DNA of 64,000 bases, taken from NCBI GenBank assembly GCA_002682825.1, contig NOKP01000002.1, forward strand, positions 1,989,132 through 2,053,131, in the 5' to 3' direction. This document shows positions 32,957 to 45,088 of this stretch, one piece after another (within the stretch, counting starts at the first letter, position 1; every line of letters starts with the position of its first letter). The notes beneath the pieces are model-generated. The model worked only from the letters and a program-made list of their open reading frames with translations. It was not told the origin of the DNA and ran no database searches. The DNA comes from Neonectria sp. B-13. Taxonomy: Eukaryota; Ascomycota; Sordariomycetes; Hypocreales; Nectriaceae. The translations under genes were made by a program, and so were the position numbers.

Positions 32957-34633
32957 CTACAGAGTGTAAATAAAGTCGGGCCTCTGGTCGCCCATCGCAT
33001 GGATTGCCTCGGCCGACTTGCCCTCCACCCAATGGTCCCGCTCTCCGTTGAGACGCTTCTTGTTCTCCCGCGCAAGCAACGTGTACATGATAGCACTGCC
33101 ACCGAAGAGACCAGTGAACATGAATGCGAGAATTGTTCCGTGGCCTTCGTAGAAGGTGGGCGGGGAGAAGAAAACGTTGCTGCTCACGATGCCGTTCAGG
33201 TTGCCCCACCCGATCACGAAGCCGAGAACGATGCCACGCTTGTACACACCCTCGACATTGTTTGCAACCCAGGTGATCGTGATAGGAATAGCAGGATAAA
33301 TACCTAACGCGCCAAGGAATGTACCGCAATACTGCACGGCCGGGTTCTTCGAAGCGATTAGCATGGTGAAGCCCGCGAGGCCGATAGGGGCAACGATCAG
33401 GTTGAAGATGCCGCGTCTGTGAACACGGTCCGAGTAAATTCCAACGCAGACCGTCGCAATGGCCGCCACGGCGTATGGGGCCACGCTCAAAAGCTGATTT
33501 TTAACGACAGCCTCCTTGGTGGTGAAGGACATGTTCTGGATAATGGTGGGCAGGAACACGCTGAAGGAGTACAGAGGCATCAGAGGGCCCATGTAGATGA
33601 GCATGCCGCAGTACGTCTTCCAGTCCGTGACGGCCTGCCAGAAGTACTTCATCTTGAAGTCTTCGTGCTGGGCCGAGGCCTGCTGGTCGCGCTGAAGACG
33701 AAGAATCACACGGCGGCGATCCTCGTCGGACAGGAACTTGGCCTCGTCGGGGAAGTCATGAACCATCCAGAACGAGGCGATGCCGACGAGGATGGTAAGG
33801 AGACCCTCGAGGATGAAGATCCAAGCCCAGCCGTGAATGCCGGCAATGCCATCCATCTTCTCGATACCGGCTGCGAGGAGACCACCGAAGGAGCCGGCCA
33901 GTGCAGCAGCTGAGAAAAACCAGGCAGCACGAGCACCAAACTCAGAGCGTCGGTACCAGCACGACAGATAGTAGTTGATTCCGGGGAACAGACCGGCCTC
34001 GGCCACACCGAGAAACCATCTAGCGGCCATGAGGCCCGACCAATTTTTGACGAAACCCATTCCGAGCATGCAGCAACCCCAAAGAACCCTAAGTCAAACG
34101 AAGTCAGCAAACCATCCAAATGGCGTTCCTAGGAAGAGATATGCTCACATAATAATTGGGATGAAGATGGAAGGACGAGTGCTCTTCAAGAGAATATTGG
34201 CGAGAACTTCGAAGAGGGCGTACGAAATATAAAAGATGGTCAAGGTGGAGTTGAACTGAGTCGTTGACATGGGAATATCCTTCATGAGACCGGCGATTTT
34301 GGCGTTGCCAATGTTGGTACGATCGAGGAAGCAGACTAGGTAGAGGAAACACAACTGTATAGAGTTAGCGTATGAATATGAAAGATATCTTCAGCTATTG
34401 AGTAACTGTGCAAGAACTTACCCAGGGGATGAGCTTCATGTCAAGTCTTCGAACGAGTTTGCGTTCCTGTATTATACGGTTAACAACAGCTCAGATTGAT
34501 AGTTCGGATGAGGGTCACGTACCACCGCCTTCCTCTCGGCATCTGACAGACCAGCATCGGGATCGTTGACAAGATCGACCTCCTGAGTTGTGGCCTTCTC
34601 ATCGAAGGCCTCGTTTCGGTCTACGTCGCTCAT
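32957..34633 (-). CDS. MFS transporter, anion:cation symporter (Dal5-like) family
   Basis: Four exons: 34633-34523, 34466-34422, 34354-34149 and 34088-32957, giving 497 residues. The first cytoplasmic stretch is acidic (EKATTQEVDLVNDPDAG), followed by the family start KLVRRLDMKLIPWLCFLYLVCFLDRTNIGNAKIAGL, which marks helix 1 and the DRTNIGNA motif of the allantoate/nicotinate/pantothenate permease group. GIYSDRVHRRG is the MFS loop motif between helices 8 and 9. About twelve hydrophobic spans are visible. Substrates in this family are small carboxylates and vitamins; the exact one cannot be read. Plasma membrane location expected. Confidence 0.94.
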
Positions 34634-37614
34634 GATTGCCCAGTTGACAGAGGAAAAGCCTGGTGACGGGAGTATATGGGATGGACCACGGATGGGGGTT
34701 TGTTATCCGCGTCACGTTGATGAAAACGTGGGAGAGGGCAGGAGAGGACAAGGTCGCAGCAGCCAGCCGAGCAGAGAACCAAGGGATTGGCAGTGGCAGG
34801 CAAGATCAAGACAGAGACTCAAGATCGTTGACGATGCGAGACAAGGACTCCAGAAACGGGAGTGATGGTGGAACGGTGAATCCCGTGTGAAGCGGGAAGA
34901 GCAAAAGGGGAAGGCAGCACGACGATATATAAAAGAATCGACAAGTGCCAACAGAAATTGGAGACCAAATAAATCACTGAAACAAAGAGTTGTTGTCTAT
35001 TTGTGGTGGAGGGAGAACTCCTTGCACCTTGGTAAGACAAATATGGCGAGGGAGAAGAGAGCGGTTGACTTTAATAGGAAAGCCATCGAGGGTTCTCGCT
35101 ACCCATTGCCCCGTCGTGGGGGAATGCAACCCCGAGGAAATGAGGAGCTAGTGTGGAGAGGGGAAGGAGAGGCGAGAAGAGGAGATGGGAGGAGAGGGAG
35201 GATCTCTTTCTCGCCAATACGACGCTTCCCTTCCTGTGAGGAGGAAGATGGAGGAGGTGGTTGTGGAGGAAGAGGAGCAAGAGGAGGTACAGCTGCACAA
35301 CAGCCCCCGTTGCAGCTTTCTCATTCCATCCATCCGTCCGCCCGCGTCCAACCCCAGTCGCGGGCCATCACCGAGCCAGTCAAGGACCGAGCCACAGTGA
35401 ATTCAGTAGCTTTCGTCCCGGGGGGGCAGGCCAGGCAACGAGTCAACCTGTTGGATTGGAGATGGAGGGGGGGAAGAAACGTGGACAGGGTTGGGTTAGA
35501 TGGACCCGCCGTTGTTGTCTCGGGCCACGATGACCCCTGTGGGTTGGTTAGGTTCTGTTTTGGAGGAGAATGATGTGCCTGCTGCGTAAGTTACTGTGCA
35601 AGCAGAGTGCTTTTTAGGGTCTCGGATCTGTCGATCCTTGCGGCTGTGGGGGGATGCAAGGGAGGCTTGGTTGGGGTCACGATTACGGTAGCCGTAGCCG
35701 TCGCCGTCGCCGTCGCCGTGGTGCGTCGTCTCGTACGGAACGGGTAATGCACTGTGTTCGTTATTCGTACGCCTGGCCGCACGCTTGCGCTCTGGTGGCA
35801 GAGCAGGTGCATGTGACGCTAAATCAAGGCATGGAACAGGTATGGACGAAGTATGCTTGATGAGAGCCTTGTGCAATTTTGAGGCGGCCACGCGAGATGG
35901 CGTTCGCCGTGTCGGGCGCCGGGGCCTGGTTTCTCTTCTTCTCGGTGCCGTGCCGTGTCGTGTTGTGTGCCCGCCGTGTGCGTCCTGTGCGTCTTTGTTG
36001 CGTCTCTTTGTGTTGCAGCCAAGTTCGGGGATCAACCGAGAACTACTTCGCAGTAGCAAGTCATCGACAACTGCATTCTTTGTTTTCGTGGGCCGTCATC
36101 GAATGGCGGGTTCCGGAAGTCTGCGTTGCATGGGCTCGTTCTCGTCCACGTCTAGAACCCCTAGAATCCCTAGAATCTCTCTCCCCGTCTCCCACTATCT
36201 CCTCTTTTTCATGTCGACTGATCAAGATGAGATCCCTGGTTTCCCCCAGAGATGCATCTCCCAGCGACCCCATGGGGAAATGCCTTCCTTGCTCTCTCTG
36301 GGGAAGCCAGACCAGACCGGACCACATCGCATCAGGAGACCGATGACAGAGTCGTGTTCCGGCCGGCTGGGTGGCCTCATCTCATCTCATCTCAGCCCAC
36401 TGCGCACACCCGCCTCCGTATCTGCTCGTTGCCGTGCTCAAACTGCAGCCGCCCTGGCGTGGTTTATTGTCGCCCCCATCAAGCCACCCCACGTGCGGCG
36501 GCGGCCTTGGTCCTCCATGCTTCTGCGCTTGTTTGCGACTGCGCTATATCCATAAAGTCGGTACCTGTGTCTGTGTGTTTATTAACTCCAATGTACCCTA
36601 AATCGTCGGGTCCATTGGCAAGCCACTCACAAGCCCTCACCGCCCTCCCTCGTCTTCCTCGAGGCGGGACCGCGCTTTGGTTATGGCATGTTGCAAACTT
36701 GTCGTCTTAGTCTCAGAGAGGGAACGTCCAGCATACTACCCCTTGATTCGTCTCGAGTACACAATGTCCCCGTGTCTAGTCATTCACACTGCAGAAACTA
36801 CTATGCTGCGCTGGGAGGATACCATGACTCGATGTCGGTTTAAAGATATGCCAGGAGCGCTGGCCTTGACGCAGTGTGGTCCCTTTCAGCCCTGACGGTG
36901 GGCATCCATCTCCACCTACAAATACAGGCTACGATGCATCAGCGCCAACGCTGGTGAGTTGCACACGTCTAATATCGGACTTGCCCTGCCGCGCAACTAT
37001 ATCAACACCCAGCCAGGCACTCACGCATTGGGATTCGTGCAAGCTACGAATCAACCGTCTCATCGACAGAAATCCCAGTCGGCCCACTTCTTGGCAGGCC
37101 TCCTCGTTTCCCCGGTCGGCAGATCACCGCGGGAAGGTTATGTTGAGTGCGGACTATAATCGTGTCCTGCATTGCTAATCCCCGAAGTCAAGCAAACACC
37201 CGTCGGCCCCAAGAACTCAGCCTCCTGCAGGAGCAATCAAAGAAACCCCTCAGTGACGAATCGAGTTGACAGGAGCACAAGCAATTAGATTAGCTGCAGC
37301 AAGCTAGAGGGAACCAACATGACGTTGATTCCAGAATCACAATTGGTCTATTGGAAGCCGGGGAGCTGCTGCCCCATCTCCACAGTACTACGCCCGCCGC
37401 CACAGCCAAGTCGGAGTCTCCAAGATAACTACTCGCCGCTGGCGTGTGCGACATAGAGGAAAATGGAGCAATGACCAGAATACTAAAGACAACAATAAAT
37501 AGCACGGACAATGAGAGAATGCAGGAACTGCTCGGGATACATGAGAACGAAAATCGCGGGTGATCAACAAGCCTAGCTCTTGTAACATCCGTGGCAGTGT
37601 TGCTTGAGACAATT

Positions 37615-37700
37615 TGCTAATAGCATGAATAAATACATACCTAAAGCCAATTATATGCCTAAAACTAAAGACTTTGGTAATTCCATGTCATGCCTTAGGC
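37615..37700. repeat. dispersed repeat, copy B (inverted relative to copy A)
   Basis: The reverse complement reads GGCCTAAGGCATGACATGG..., TCTTTAGTTTTAGG, ...GTATTTATTCATGCTATTAG and aligns with 28745-28790 plus 28868-28895. Copy B lacks the tandem array of copy A. The substitutions are largely transitions. Confidence 0.7.
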
Positions 37701-39329
37701 CATGTATTTCAATTGTGCCAACTAACAACACTCTTGCAGTCAAGTCTACGAACCAGGGTCGCTGCGTTAGGGCCGGGGACGCGCATGACGTTTTTCTAAA
37801 GGAAGAAGGTATTTGTTCCCGCAAAGGCACGGACTTCGAGTTATTCCTCCCAGGTCCAGGGTCCTGAAGGCATGGAAGACCAAGTCCGCCGCTTGTCGTT
37901 GCTGGCGTGGAAGCGAAACAGCGACTCAACATCTCAGCCGTTGCTCCATGTCATCATGGCTCCTCATCCACGCCATGGATCAACCAACCCCATCTTCCCC
38001 CGCAGACCCCAGCTGTTCTTCCCCGCGCCGTGAGGGCCCCCTTTTCTCCGCAGATCCGTCGTTTGGATCTCGCTCGGGTGAGGGGGACAAGCATAATTCG
38101 CGTGGGAGGGGGACAGATCGTGGCCTGTTGCTTCCCCTCCAATGCAACGAACCCATCTTAGTCTAAGTGCTGACCTCACGACGACGGAGTGGTCCGATGC
38201 CACCGGTGGAGTCGCGGAGGTCCAAGGCCGTCGGTCTAGCGCCCAATCGCCGACGCAACCAGCCGCCCGACGCCCGGGATCCGGGGCTTCGTGCGGCGGC
38301 GGCTACCGCCTCGTCCAGAAAAGAAGAACCTTTCCAACGAACTGAGGTGATGATCGGAGAAAACTCGAACACCCTTGCTTAGCCTGCCTGCCGAGCAAGA
38401 TAAACCTATGCACGCCATTAGATAAAGCTTGCCCGTAATAACGCTCGTCACTGATGCAAATGTCTCGGATGCTGCGACGCAGCGCCACACGGGGTTCCAA
38501 CGCCGTTGCTCGTCTTACTTTCCCCCTAGGCCACACACGCATATACACACACATATACACACACACTGATTTATGATTTACGACCTCACGATGGCTTCCT
38601 TTGCCACTGCTGCCCTCGGCTCGTCCAACCCCAATCCAGCGCTCGCTCGGGAACGCCGCACGGTTGCGGTTCCGCTCCCTCCGCAGACCGTTTTCGCCGG
38701 TTCTGGGTTTCGCCTCAGCCCGCAATCCATGCCCGCAATTCCACTTCCTTGCGTCAAGGCCGCAATGCCTCTCCTTCTTACTCGGCCATCGCCATCACCT
38801 GCGTAATCAACGCTGTTCAACTTGCGGGGAACTCCAAGGATGGCAGGTCGCCGTCCTAACCGCCATAGGTTCTTGCGTCAACGCAATCCATGGTAAACAT
38901 AGTGGATATATATCCCCTCAACCAATCCAGCAAGATGCCGAGTCCCACATTGTTGACGATGCAACCTTGATGTGATAGAAATTGGTCTTGATGAAACCTT
39001 TCAATCGGATCTTCTTGTAAACCCTTAACCGGGCCGAGTTAATGGTCGTTACCCAGACTACTCAGGCCTTACAAAGTCGAGGATACGGAGTGAATACGGG
39101 CCAGAAATTGCTCTCAGCAACGAGTTCTATTCCTCTGAGAACCACTTTCAGCAACGGCACTCAAAGACAACTTCGATTACACCAAGAACTACAACACCTG
39201 TGCATGCGATGCAGTTCCTCGCCTAGCACATCATGGTCATGAAGGATCATCCCCTGGACACTGCTGACTCCGCGTTACCGATGCCATGTGCCGCACGCGG
39301 CACCGCGAAGGGTGTTAACATGATTAATA

Positions 39330-39680
39330 ACGCAACCCCAGTCACCCAAACAGTACCAGGGATGTAACGGTGACAGTCTGCAACGGAGCATCCCTGTGCA
39401 GCGAGATGGACTGTGGGGGGAACACAAGATCTTAAGAGACACGTTTGTATTCGTACAAACACCAGAAAATCTTGTACTTTAGTAGGCACTGAGGCCAATT
39501 CTGTATGACCCAAAACTCCACCCGTTTTCGGGACGCAATGTCATGGATGATTCGCGAACCTGCAGTACCAACATGCTATGCACTAACCACTTGCAGTGCG
39601 TGCTCACAACTGACGACATTTCTGCAATGTTTTACGACCTCGGGGAAAGCCCGAGCTCCCTGGAAAGGATTCTGTGCCAG
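39330..39680 (-). pseudogene. truncated, mutated copy of the metallopeptidase 3' end and flank
   Basis: Collinear with 41040-41390 at a constant offset of about 1711 bp. Anchors are AACACAAGATCTTAAG at 39421 and 41133, and AAGGATTCTGTGC at 39665 and 41376. It includes the last codons of the M3 peptidase (around the ESFYKELG region, here frameshifted) and its downstream flank. The many differences between the two look dominated by C/T and G/A changes. It cannot encode a peptidase. Confidence 0.75.
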
Positions 39681-39779
39681 CAGTGGCGGCAGCCATGACT
39701 TTATCTCTGCTGCTGAGACTCATCCACCGACTAAGGTTAGTGGTCCGCTCCATGTCCATGAGATGAGGTTCAAGTGATG

Positions 39780-40250
39780 GTCGACTTCTTCGACAGCGCA
39801 AACCCAGCCTCAGCGAATGTTGGGGCGGTTGGTCAATTCCCGACCGATATGAGGGTTCTTGAGGTGGTGGGCCTCGTTGAATTCAGTCTCGCGAGAGATA
39901 AGTAACGTGCCTGTTATCAACGATCTGACGGGGTCGAGGTCACTATTGTTCATTCCCACTATTTCGAACGAGGGACGAAATTCACCTCCGATCGAGCACC
40001 ATATGAGCTTCGTCGATGGCGACACGACCCTGGACAGCATTGTGTCTCTATGATCTCTATCTCCTGCCTAGTCTTAAGTCAAGTGGCCAATTCATTATCG
40101 ATGTCTGTGTCTATGAGGGAGTTAGTTGATGTAGCCGGGGCGGTGGGACAGGGGTGGTCTCGAAGCCGGCCCGAGGGGGCATACCATCAGCAGGGAAGGA
40201 CGATCTCCTCCTCTAGGAAGACGGCAGTGGCGATATACTGGCTATATAGG
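39780..40250 (-). pseudogene. relic of a RecQ-type DEAH helicase
   Basis: Reading the minus strand across frames recovers helicase motifs in the right order. A decayed Walker A region (LPRGG then SLLMV) lies near 40220-40180; RVAIDEAHMVLDR, motif II, has its DEAH at 40014-40003. After a frameshift comes EFRPSF near 39982-39965, then EAHHLKNP and ELTNRPNIR ending near 39812, which corresponds to the region before the second RecA-like domain (TxRPNI). Stops and frame changes separate the motifs. RecQ-like helicases of this kind occur in fungal telomere-linked and transposon-associated genes. Identification is by motif recall only. Confidence 0.6.
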
Positions 40251-41341
40251 CCAGTGTTGGTGATGGTGGGTGTGAGCGTGGGCGTGGGACAAGAGTCAAA
40301 TATAGTTACAACTTGAAGGGAAATTTTGTTACTTTCCCTGCTCCTAGAGAGTTCTATATCCTCCTGAATTCTAGGACTATAAAATGGTAGGTGCGTTGGC
40401 GTTTTATTGTCTGAGCGTCGGGTCTTCCATATCACTCCTGTCATTCTTATACCCAGCGCTCACACGTCCACGAAGCGTTGAATGCAATGAGTACTCGGAT
40501 CTTAGGACAATCAAAGCAACCCCCACAGCTAAGCATGATTCTACATCTAAGGCCAATTCTACCCTTAACCTAAGCTCTAGCCATAACTTAAACTTTAGCC
40601 CTAACTAACCGCTAAACCCAGCAATGTGATACGGAGGTCCCGTCATTGATGAGCGGCGTCACCACTGCTCCACGCCTCCGGGTGACGATAATTTACAGTA
40701 CATTGATTTGTTCTCGTCATCAGTTTTGTGGGCAGACTTATCTACCGTTGGATCCTCTGTCGGGAAGCAGCGGTACTCCTTCCTGATTCACAGCTCCCTT
40801 CTTCGCTGGCATTTGGACTTCATCTTGATGGCGGCATTGGTTTGGAGAAGCATTTGCACAATACTCTCGTTGCAAAAAGCACTACTAATTTAATTCGTTA
40901 TCTACAGCGTATTTTAAAGTTAGATCTTGTCCCTTGCCTTGAAGTTAAGATTAAGCCGTTCTGCCAACGGTTACCTAAAATACATTCTCACGTCCGGAGA
41001 CAAGTGCTAAATGTAAAGGAGGTAGTGTGCAGGCCATTGACAACGCAATTTTAGTCGGATCCCGAGCAACGCCAAGGATATAAATCGTCACGAGAGCTGC
41101 CTGCAATGGAACATCCCTGTGCCGCGAGGAGGAACACAAGATCTTAAGGGATTGGGATGTACAGACATCGGCAACCCAATTTTTTCAAGGAGCACTGAAA
41201 CCAACTGTACGACCCCAAATCTTCAGCCATTTTAAGCCTGCAATAGCCCTAGATGCTCCGCAGAGCTCAGTGTCAATTACGCTATATGTATGCACCAACC
41301 GCTTGCTGTGTACTTATAGCTAACGGGATTCCTATGAAGCC

Positions 41342-43585
41342 TCACGCCTTCGACGAAAGACCGAGCTCCTTGTAGAAGGATTCTGTGCTAGGTTCTCTGC
41401 CCAGGAACTCCTTCAGGAACTCCATCTCGTCGATGCTCCCACCCTTCTCCAAAACAGTGTGGCGATATCTCCGGCCCTCCTTGCCGTCCATGGGGTTCTT
41501 CGCGAAGAACGAATGGAACATGTCGAGAGAGAATACCTCAGAGTAGAGGTAGCCGTAGTATCCGGCATCATACCCTCCGATGAAGTGGCCGATCCCGGCG
41601 TGGCGATTGCCCCATTCACTGTTTTCATGTCAGCGTCAGACCTCTACGAGAAAGCGTCGAGTTGAATACTTACTAGCCTTCTCCAAGATCTTCTGGGCCC
41701 TTGGTTCCAGAGATGTCATGTCGCAGCGTGTTCCATAGCCGGCCAGCGTTCAGCTCCTTGACAGCCTCATGGGACTCAGGAGTGTGCACAGTCATGTCGA
41801 AGGTGCCAATGACGATTTGACCGAGGGCGCCGATAGCTGAATTAAGGCGCTTGGTCGAAATCAATCTCTCAATCAAGTCATCGGGAATCTGCTCGCTGGT
41901 CTTCCAATGCTTAGACAGCGACTTGAGAACACTCGGAGTCCAGCACCAGTTCTCCAGCATCTGCGAAGGGGCCTCAACGAAGTCAAGTACTGTGGAAGTG
42001 CCGTGGAAGTAGCTGTAGCGAGTGCGTCCAGCCAGGTCATGAATGCCGTGACCGAGCTCATGGAACAGAGTAAGTACCTCATGGTGCTTGAGGAGGGATG
42101 GCTTCTTGGGTGTAGGCTTGCTGAAGTTGCAAACCAGAGCCGTGGCAGGGTAGTGCTTCTTGCCGTCCTCGGTAATGTATCCAGGCTCGAGGTTAAAGTT
42201 GGCATTGTGGCCATACTTGTTGTCACGAGGATGAAGATCTAGGTAGAGATAACCACAGAAGGCACCGCCCGCTGCCTCATCATCCCAAACGGTGTAAACC
42301 AGGACATCCTCGTGCCAAACGATGTCTTCGGCCTTGCCCGTTGAGCTAAGCCTAGCTCGCTCATCTTCCTTCAGCTCGACAAAAACGAAGCCAAAGATTT
42401 CCTCGAAAATCTTCAACATGCTAGCGAAGGTTGACTCGACAGGGAAATACTGGGAGATGGCTGTCTCGTCGACGCTGAACTCCTTTTCTTTCTGAATTCT
42501 CGAGTAGAAGGGTGAGTCCCACATGAAGAAGTTGCCGTCAAAGTCGAGACCACGCTCTTCGTAATCCTTCTTCTTGTATTCCAAGAGGGCCTTGATTTCT
42601 GCCTCTCCGCCGGCAGCAAGCCGAGTGCGAAGGTCGTCCAGAAACTCGCTCACAGAAGCAGGATCCTTTGCCATCTTCTCCTCGATCCGGAGGCTTGCGT
42701 GGTTGGCATATCCAAGAAGTCGGGCGGCTTCATCTCGGAGAGTGATGATTTCTGAGAAAAGGGGCACGTTGATATTGGCCTTGAGACATGGTTAGCAGAC
42801 ATTTCCAGAGAACTCAAGCTTGAACTTGTTCGACATACCTTGTTAGATTCGGCAATTGTGTACTTGCGTCTCGTCTCTGCGTTGAGAGCATGCTTGATGA
42901 GGGGGAAGAAGTGGTTGTACTTGAACGAGAGCTTCACTTTGCCCTCGTTCTCTCCGGTTCCCTTCTCCAAGGTGTCGATATCGATGTCATCGGCAGGCAC
43001 ACCCTTAAGCTCCTCCGGGGTGAACCAGATAGCACCCTTCTCTTCGTTGAGGTTGGTCTGACACTGAATCTCCAGCTCGCTGAGACGCTTCTGGATCTCC
43101 TTGAAGCGATCGCGCTTGGGTCCAGCTGGCAAGCGCAAGCCATTGCGAATGTACTTCTGGCGTTCCTTCTCCAACACATGCAGGCGCTCCTTGTCCAGGC
43201 CCTCCGAAGCTCGGTCGGCAAAGACGGCGTCGACAACCTGAAAGATGTCCTCTCGCATGTTGCATTCAATGCCAAAGTCATTGAACACCTTCTCAGACTC
43301 GGTGGAAGCATCTCTCAGAGCTTTGTCCGTGGAGACATGGTGGTAGAAGGTCAAGATCCGTCGCTGAGTCGCGGCCAGATTCTCGTCCAAGAGAATGGGC
43401 TCAAGCACGTTGGCAAACTTGGCCTTGTCCGTGGATACATTGGCCACCACGCTATCCAGGGCCTTCTTGGTTGTATCGCAGAGCTTCTTGGTGTCGGCCG
43501 CGATCGAGTCGGGGGTGGCGGTGAACAGCGGCGGCGCCTGGGGAGGGTTGCGATACTTGTCGGGGACCACCATTGTGCTTGTCAT
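41342..43585 (-). CDS. M3-family metalloendopeptidase (thimet oligopeptidase / saccharolysin type)
   Basis: Three exons: 43585-42839, 42779-41674 and 41618-41342, giving 709 residues, the normal size. The zinc site HELGH lies at residues 489-493, and the third ligand Glu518 is in VLDFVEAPSQ. The C-terminal catalytic region GYEWGNRHAGIGHFIGGYDAGYYGYLYSEVFSLD contains the substrate-binding tyrosines; splicing at the last intron rebuilds GYEWG. These enzymes degrade short peptides in the cytosol and, for yeast Prd1, in the mitochondrial intermembrane space. The frame upstream of the ATG stays open and is arginine-rich (see findings), hinting at a second, mitochondrial form. Part of its 3' end is duplicated 1.7 kb downstream. 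Confidence 0.96.
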
Positions 43586-44499
43586 TAACGGACGTCGCGG
43601 GATCGTCGGTCGTGCAGTTTGGAATCTGAAGTGGTTGACGAGGGAGCCGAGGCGAGAGAAAGCTCGTGAGGAAGCCAGAGTGGCGGCTAGGAGAAGTACG
43701 AGGAGGGAGAGAAGGAGGAGGGGCTTAAGAGCAGAACGTCGTTCCAGCTTGAATGCGGGAGGCCGATTGGCTCGGTGCAGTCAGATTGAGCAGGTAGCAA
43801 GCAAGTAGGAGGGGTAAGGACAAAGAAAAGAGGGGTAGCGCAAGGTACAACTCGGTTTCAAGGACGGTGAATCAGGCAGGAATGTTTCCAGGTGTCAGAA
43901 GGCGCGTCACAAGGCAGCGTTGGCGATGCAGAGGGACGGGGCGAGGAGGAAGCTGAGCTCCGGCTGGGCTGGTGAGCTGCGGCCACTAATAGAAACGCGG
44001 GGCAAATACGGAAGCTCCGGTGCTCGTGGGTGGACAAGGCACATGGCATGACACCGAACGAGCATCAAGATGAACAATGGGAGAGGAAAGCGCCTCAAAT
44101 CCATTTCCGGTGAGAACCCAACGTGGGATTCATAATCCTCAAGGCATGCATGACTCTCTGGTTAGACAAGCACAAGCGCTGGCGCTGCCATTGTTGTTTG
44201 CGCATTATCAATGCAACCGGCACTCACAGACCCCGCCATAAAACCGGAGACGCCCGGGAAACAATGGCCACGCAACAAGCCCACTAAGTGAAGAGGCATA
44301 ACAGAACGATCAATTCTGTGACTCCTGCTCGTCCCCTAAAAAGCAGCTACCAAAAATCCATACATAATGCCTTGCGAATGCGTGGCAAGCAATTCTCCAT
44401 CCCAGTTTACCCAACCCATGTCCTTAATCAAACACGCAAACAACGCCGTTCCTTCCACGTAGATGCATTACCCCTGGATCTACCAGAGACCCGTGTCGC
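43586..44499. other. intergenic, upstream of metallopeptidase
   Basis: 43586-43760 contains the CT-rich leader and possible non-ATG presequence of the metallopeptidase. The remainder to 44499 leads to the 3' end of the myosin light chain gene. No gene seen. Confidence 0.6.
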
Positions 44500-45088
44500 T
44501 TAGTTCGCGAGGATGGTTCGCACGAGATCTACAGTCGCGCAAAACAAAGTCAGTATACGTAATTCCCAAACCAAGTGGAGAGGAGCTTGGGGGTTACGAA
44601 CCAGTGTAGTTGACCTGGCCGGAGCTGGTGTCCACAGCCTTGAGGAGCTCATCCACCTCCTCCTCAGTCATCTTCTCGCCCAGGTTCGTCAGGATGTACT
44701 TGATCTGGCCGACGCCGATGAAGCCCGTCATGTCCTTGTCGAACACCTGGAAGCCGCGGCAGTATTCCTCAGGCTCGCCAGCTTCGCGGAAACCGCCGGG
44801 GCGGTTCAGCACACGCTGGAAGGTCTCGAAGTCGACTGTGGAATCGCAGAGTCAGTCGCTATCCTCCACCCAAGCAAAAGCACCAGGCATCAAACTGGGA
44901 TACTCACAGTCACCGGCAACGTTCTTCTCGAGGTCCTGGATCTCGGAGAGGGTGGGGTTCTGGCCACAGGCGCGGAGAAGGTCGCCGAGGCTGTCGAGGG
45001 CAACACGGCCATTGCCGCGCTTGTCGAACAGGGCAAAAGCCTCCTTGTAGTTGGTAGAAGCCTGGGAATCAATGTGGTTAGGAGCCAT
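44500..45088 (-). CDS. cdc4: myosin essential light chain (Cdc4/Mlc1 type)
   Basis: Three exons: 45088-44908, 44835-44602 and 44528-44500, giving 147 residues, close to yeast Mlc1 and fission yeast Cdc4. The last exon has only 29 nt and supplies the conserved ending NYTDLVRTILAN. EF-hand-like units are seen: YKEAFALFDKRGNGRVALDSLGDLLRACG, then YCRGFQVFDKDMTGFIGVGQIKYILTNLG and EEEVDELLKAVDTSSGQVNYTDLV; several calcium ligands are missing, as expected for a light chain that binds IQ motifs without calcium. It should serve myosin II and V at the septum and in transport. Calmodulin is excluded by the divergent loops and length. Confidence 0.93.

Larger units (their letters stand above)
34634..41341. 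other. 6.7-kb gene-free region with repeat relics
   Basis: 34634-36700 is the upstream region of the MFS gene and is GC-rich low-complexity, including GCCGTC-type hexamers near 35695-35720. 36700-39300 has no supported gene; a CACACATATA microsatellite lies at 38530-38568. 37615-37700 is dispersed-repeat copy B, 39330-39680 is a copy of the metallopeptidase 3' end, and 39780-40250 is a decayed helicase. These three are listed separately. Confidence 0.6.

Noticed and set aside
35496..36555. Long overlapping frames on both strands upstream of the MFS gene
   Set aside because: Arg/Ser/Pro-rich readings of GC-rich DNA on both strands at once; no recognisable motif.
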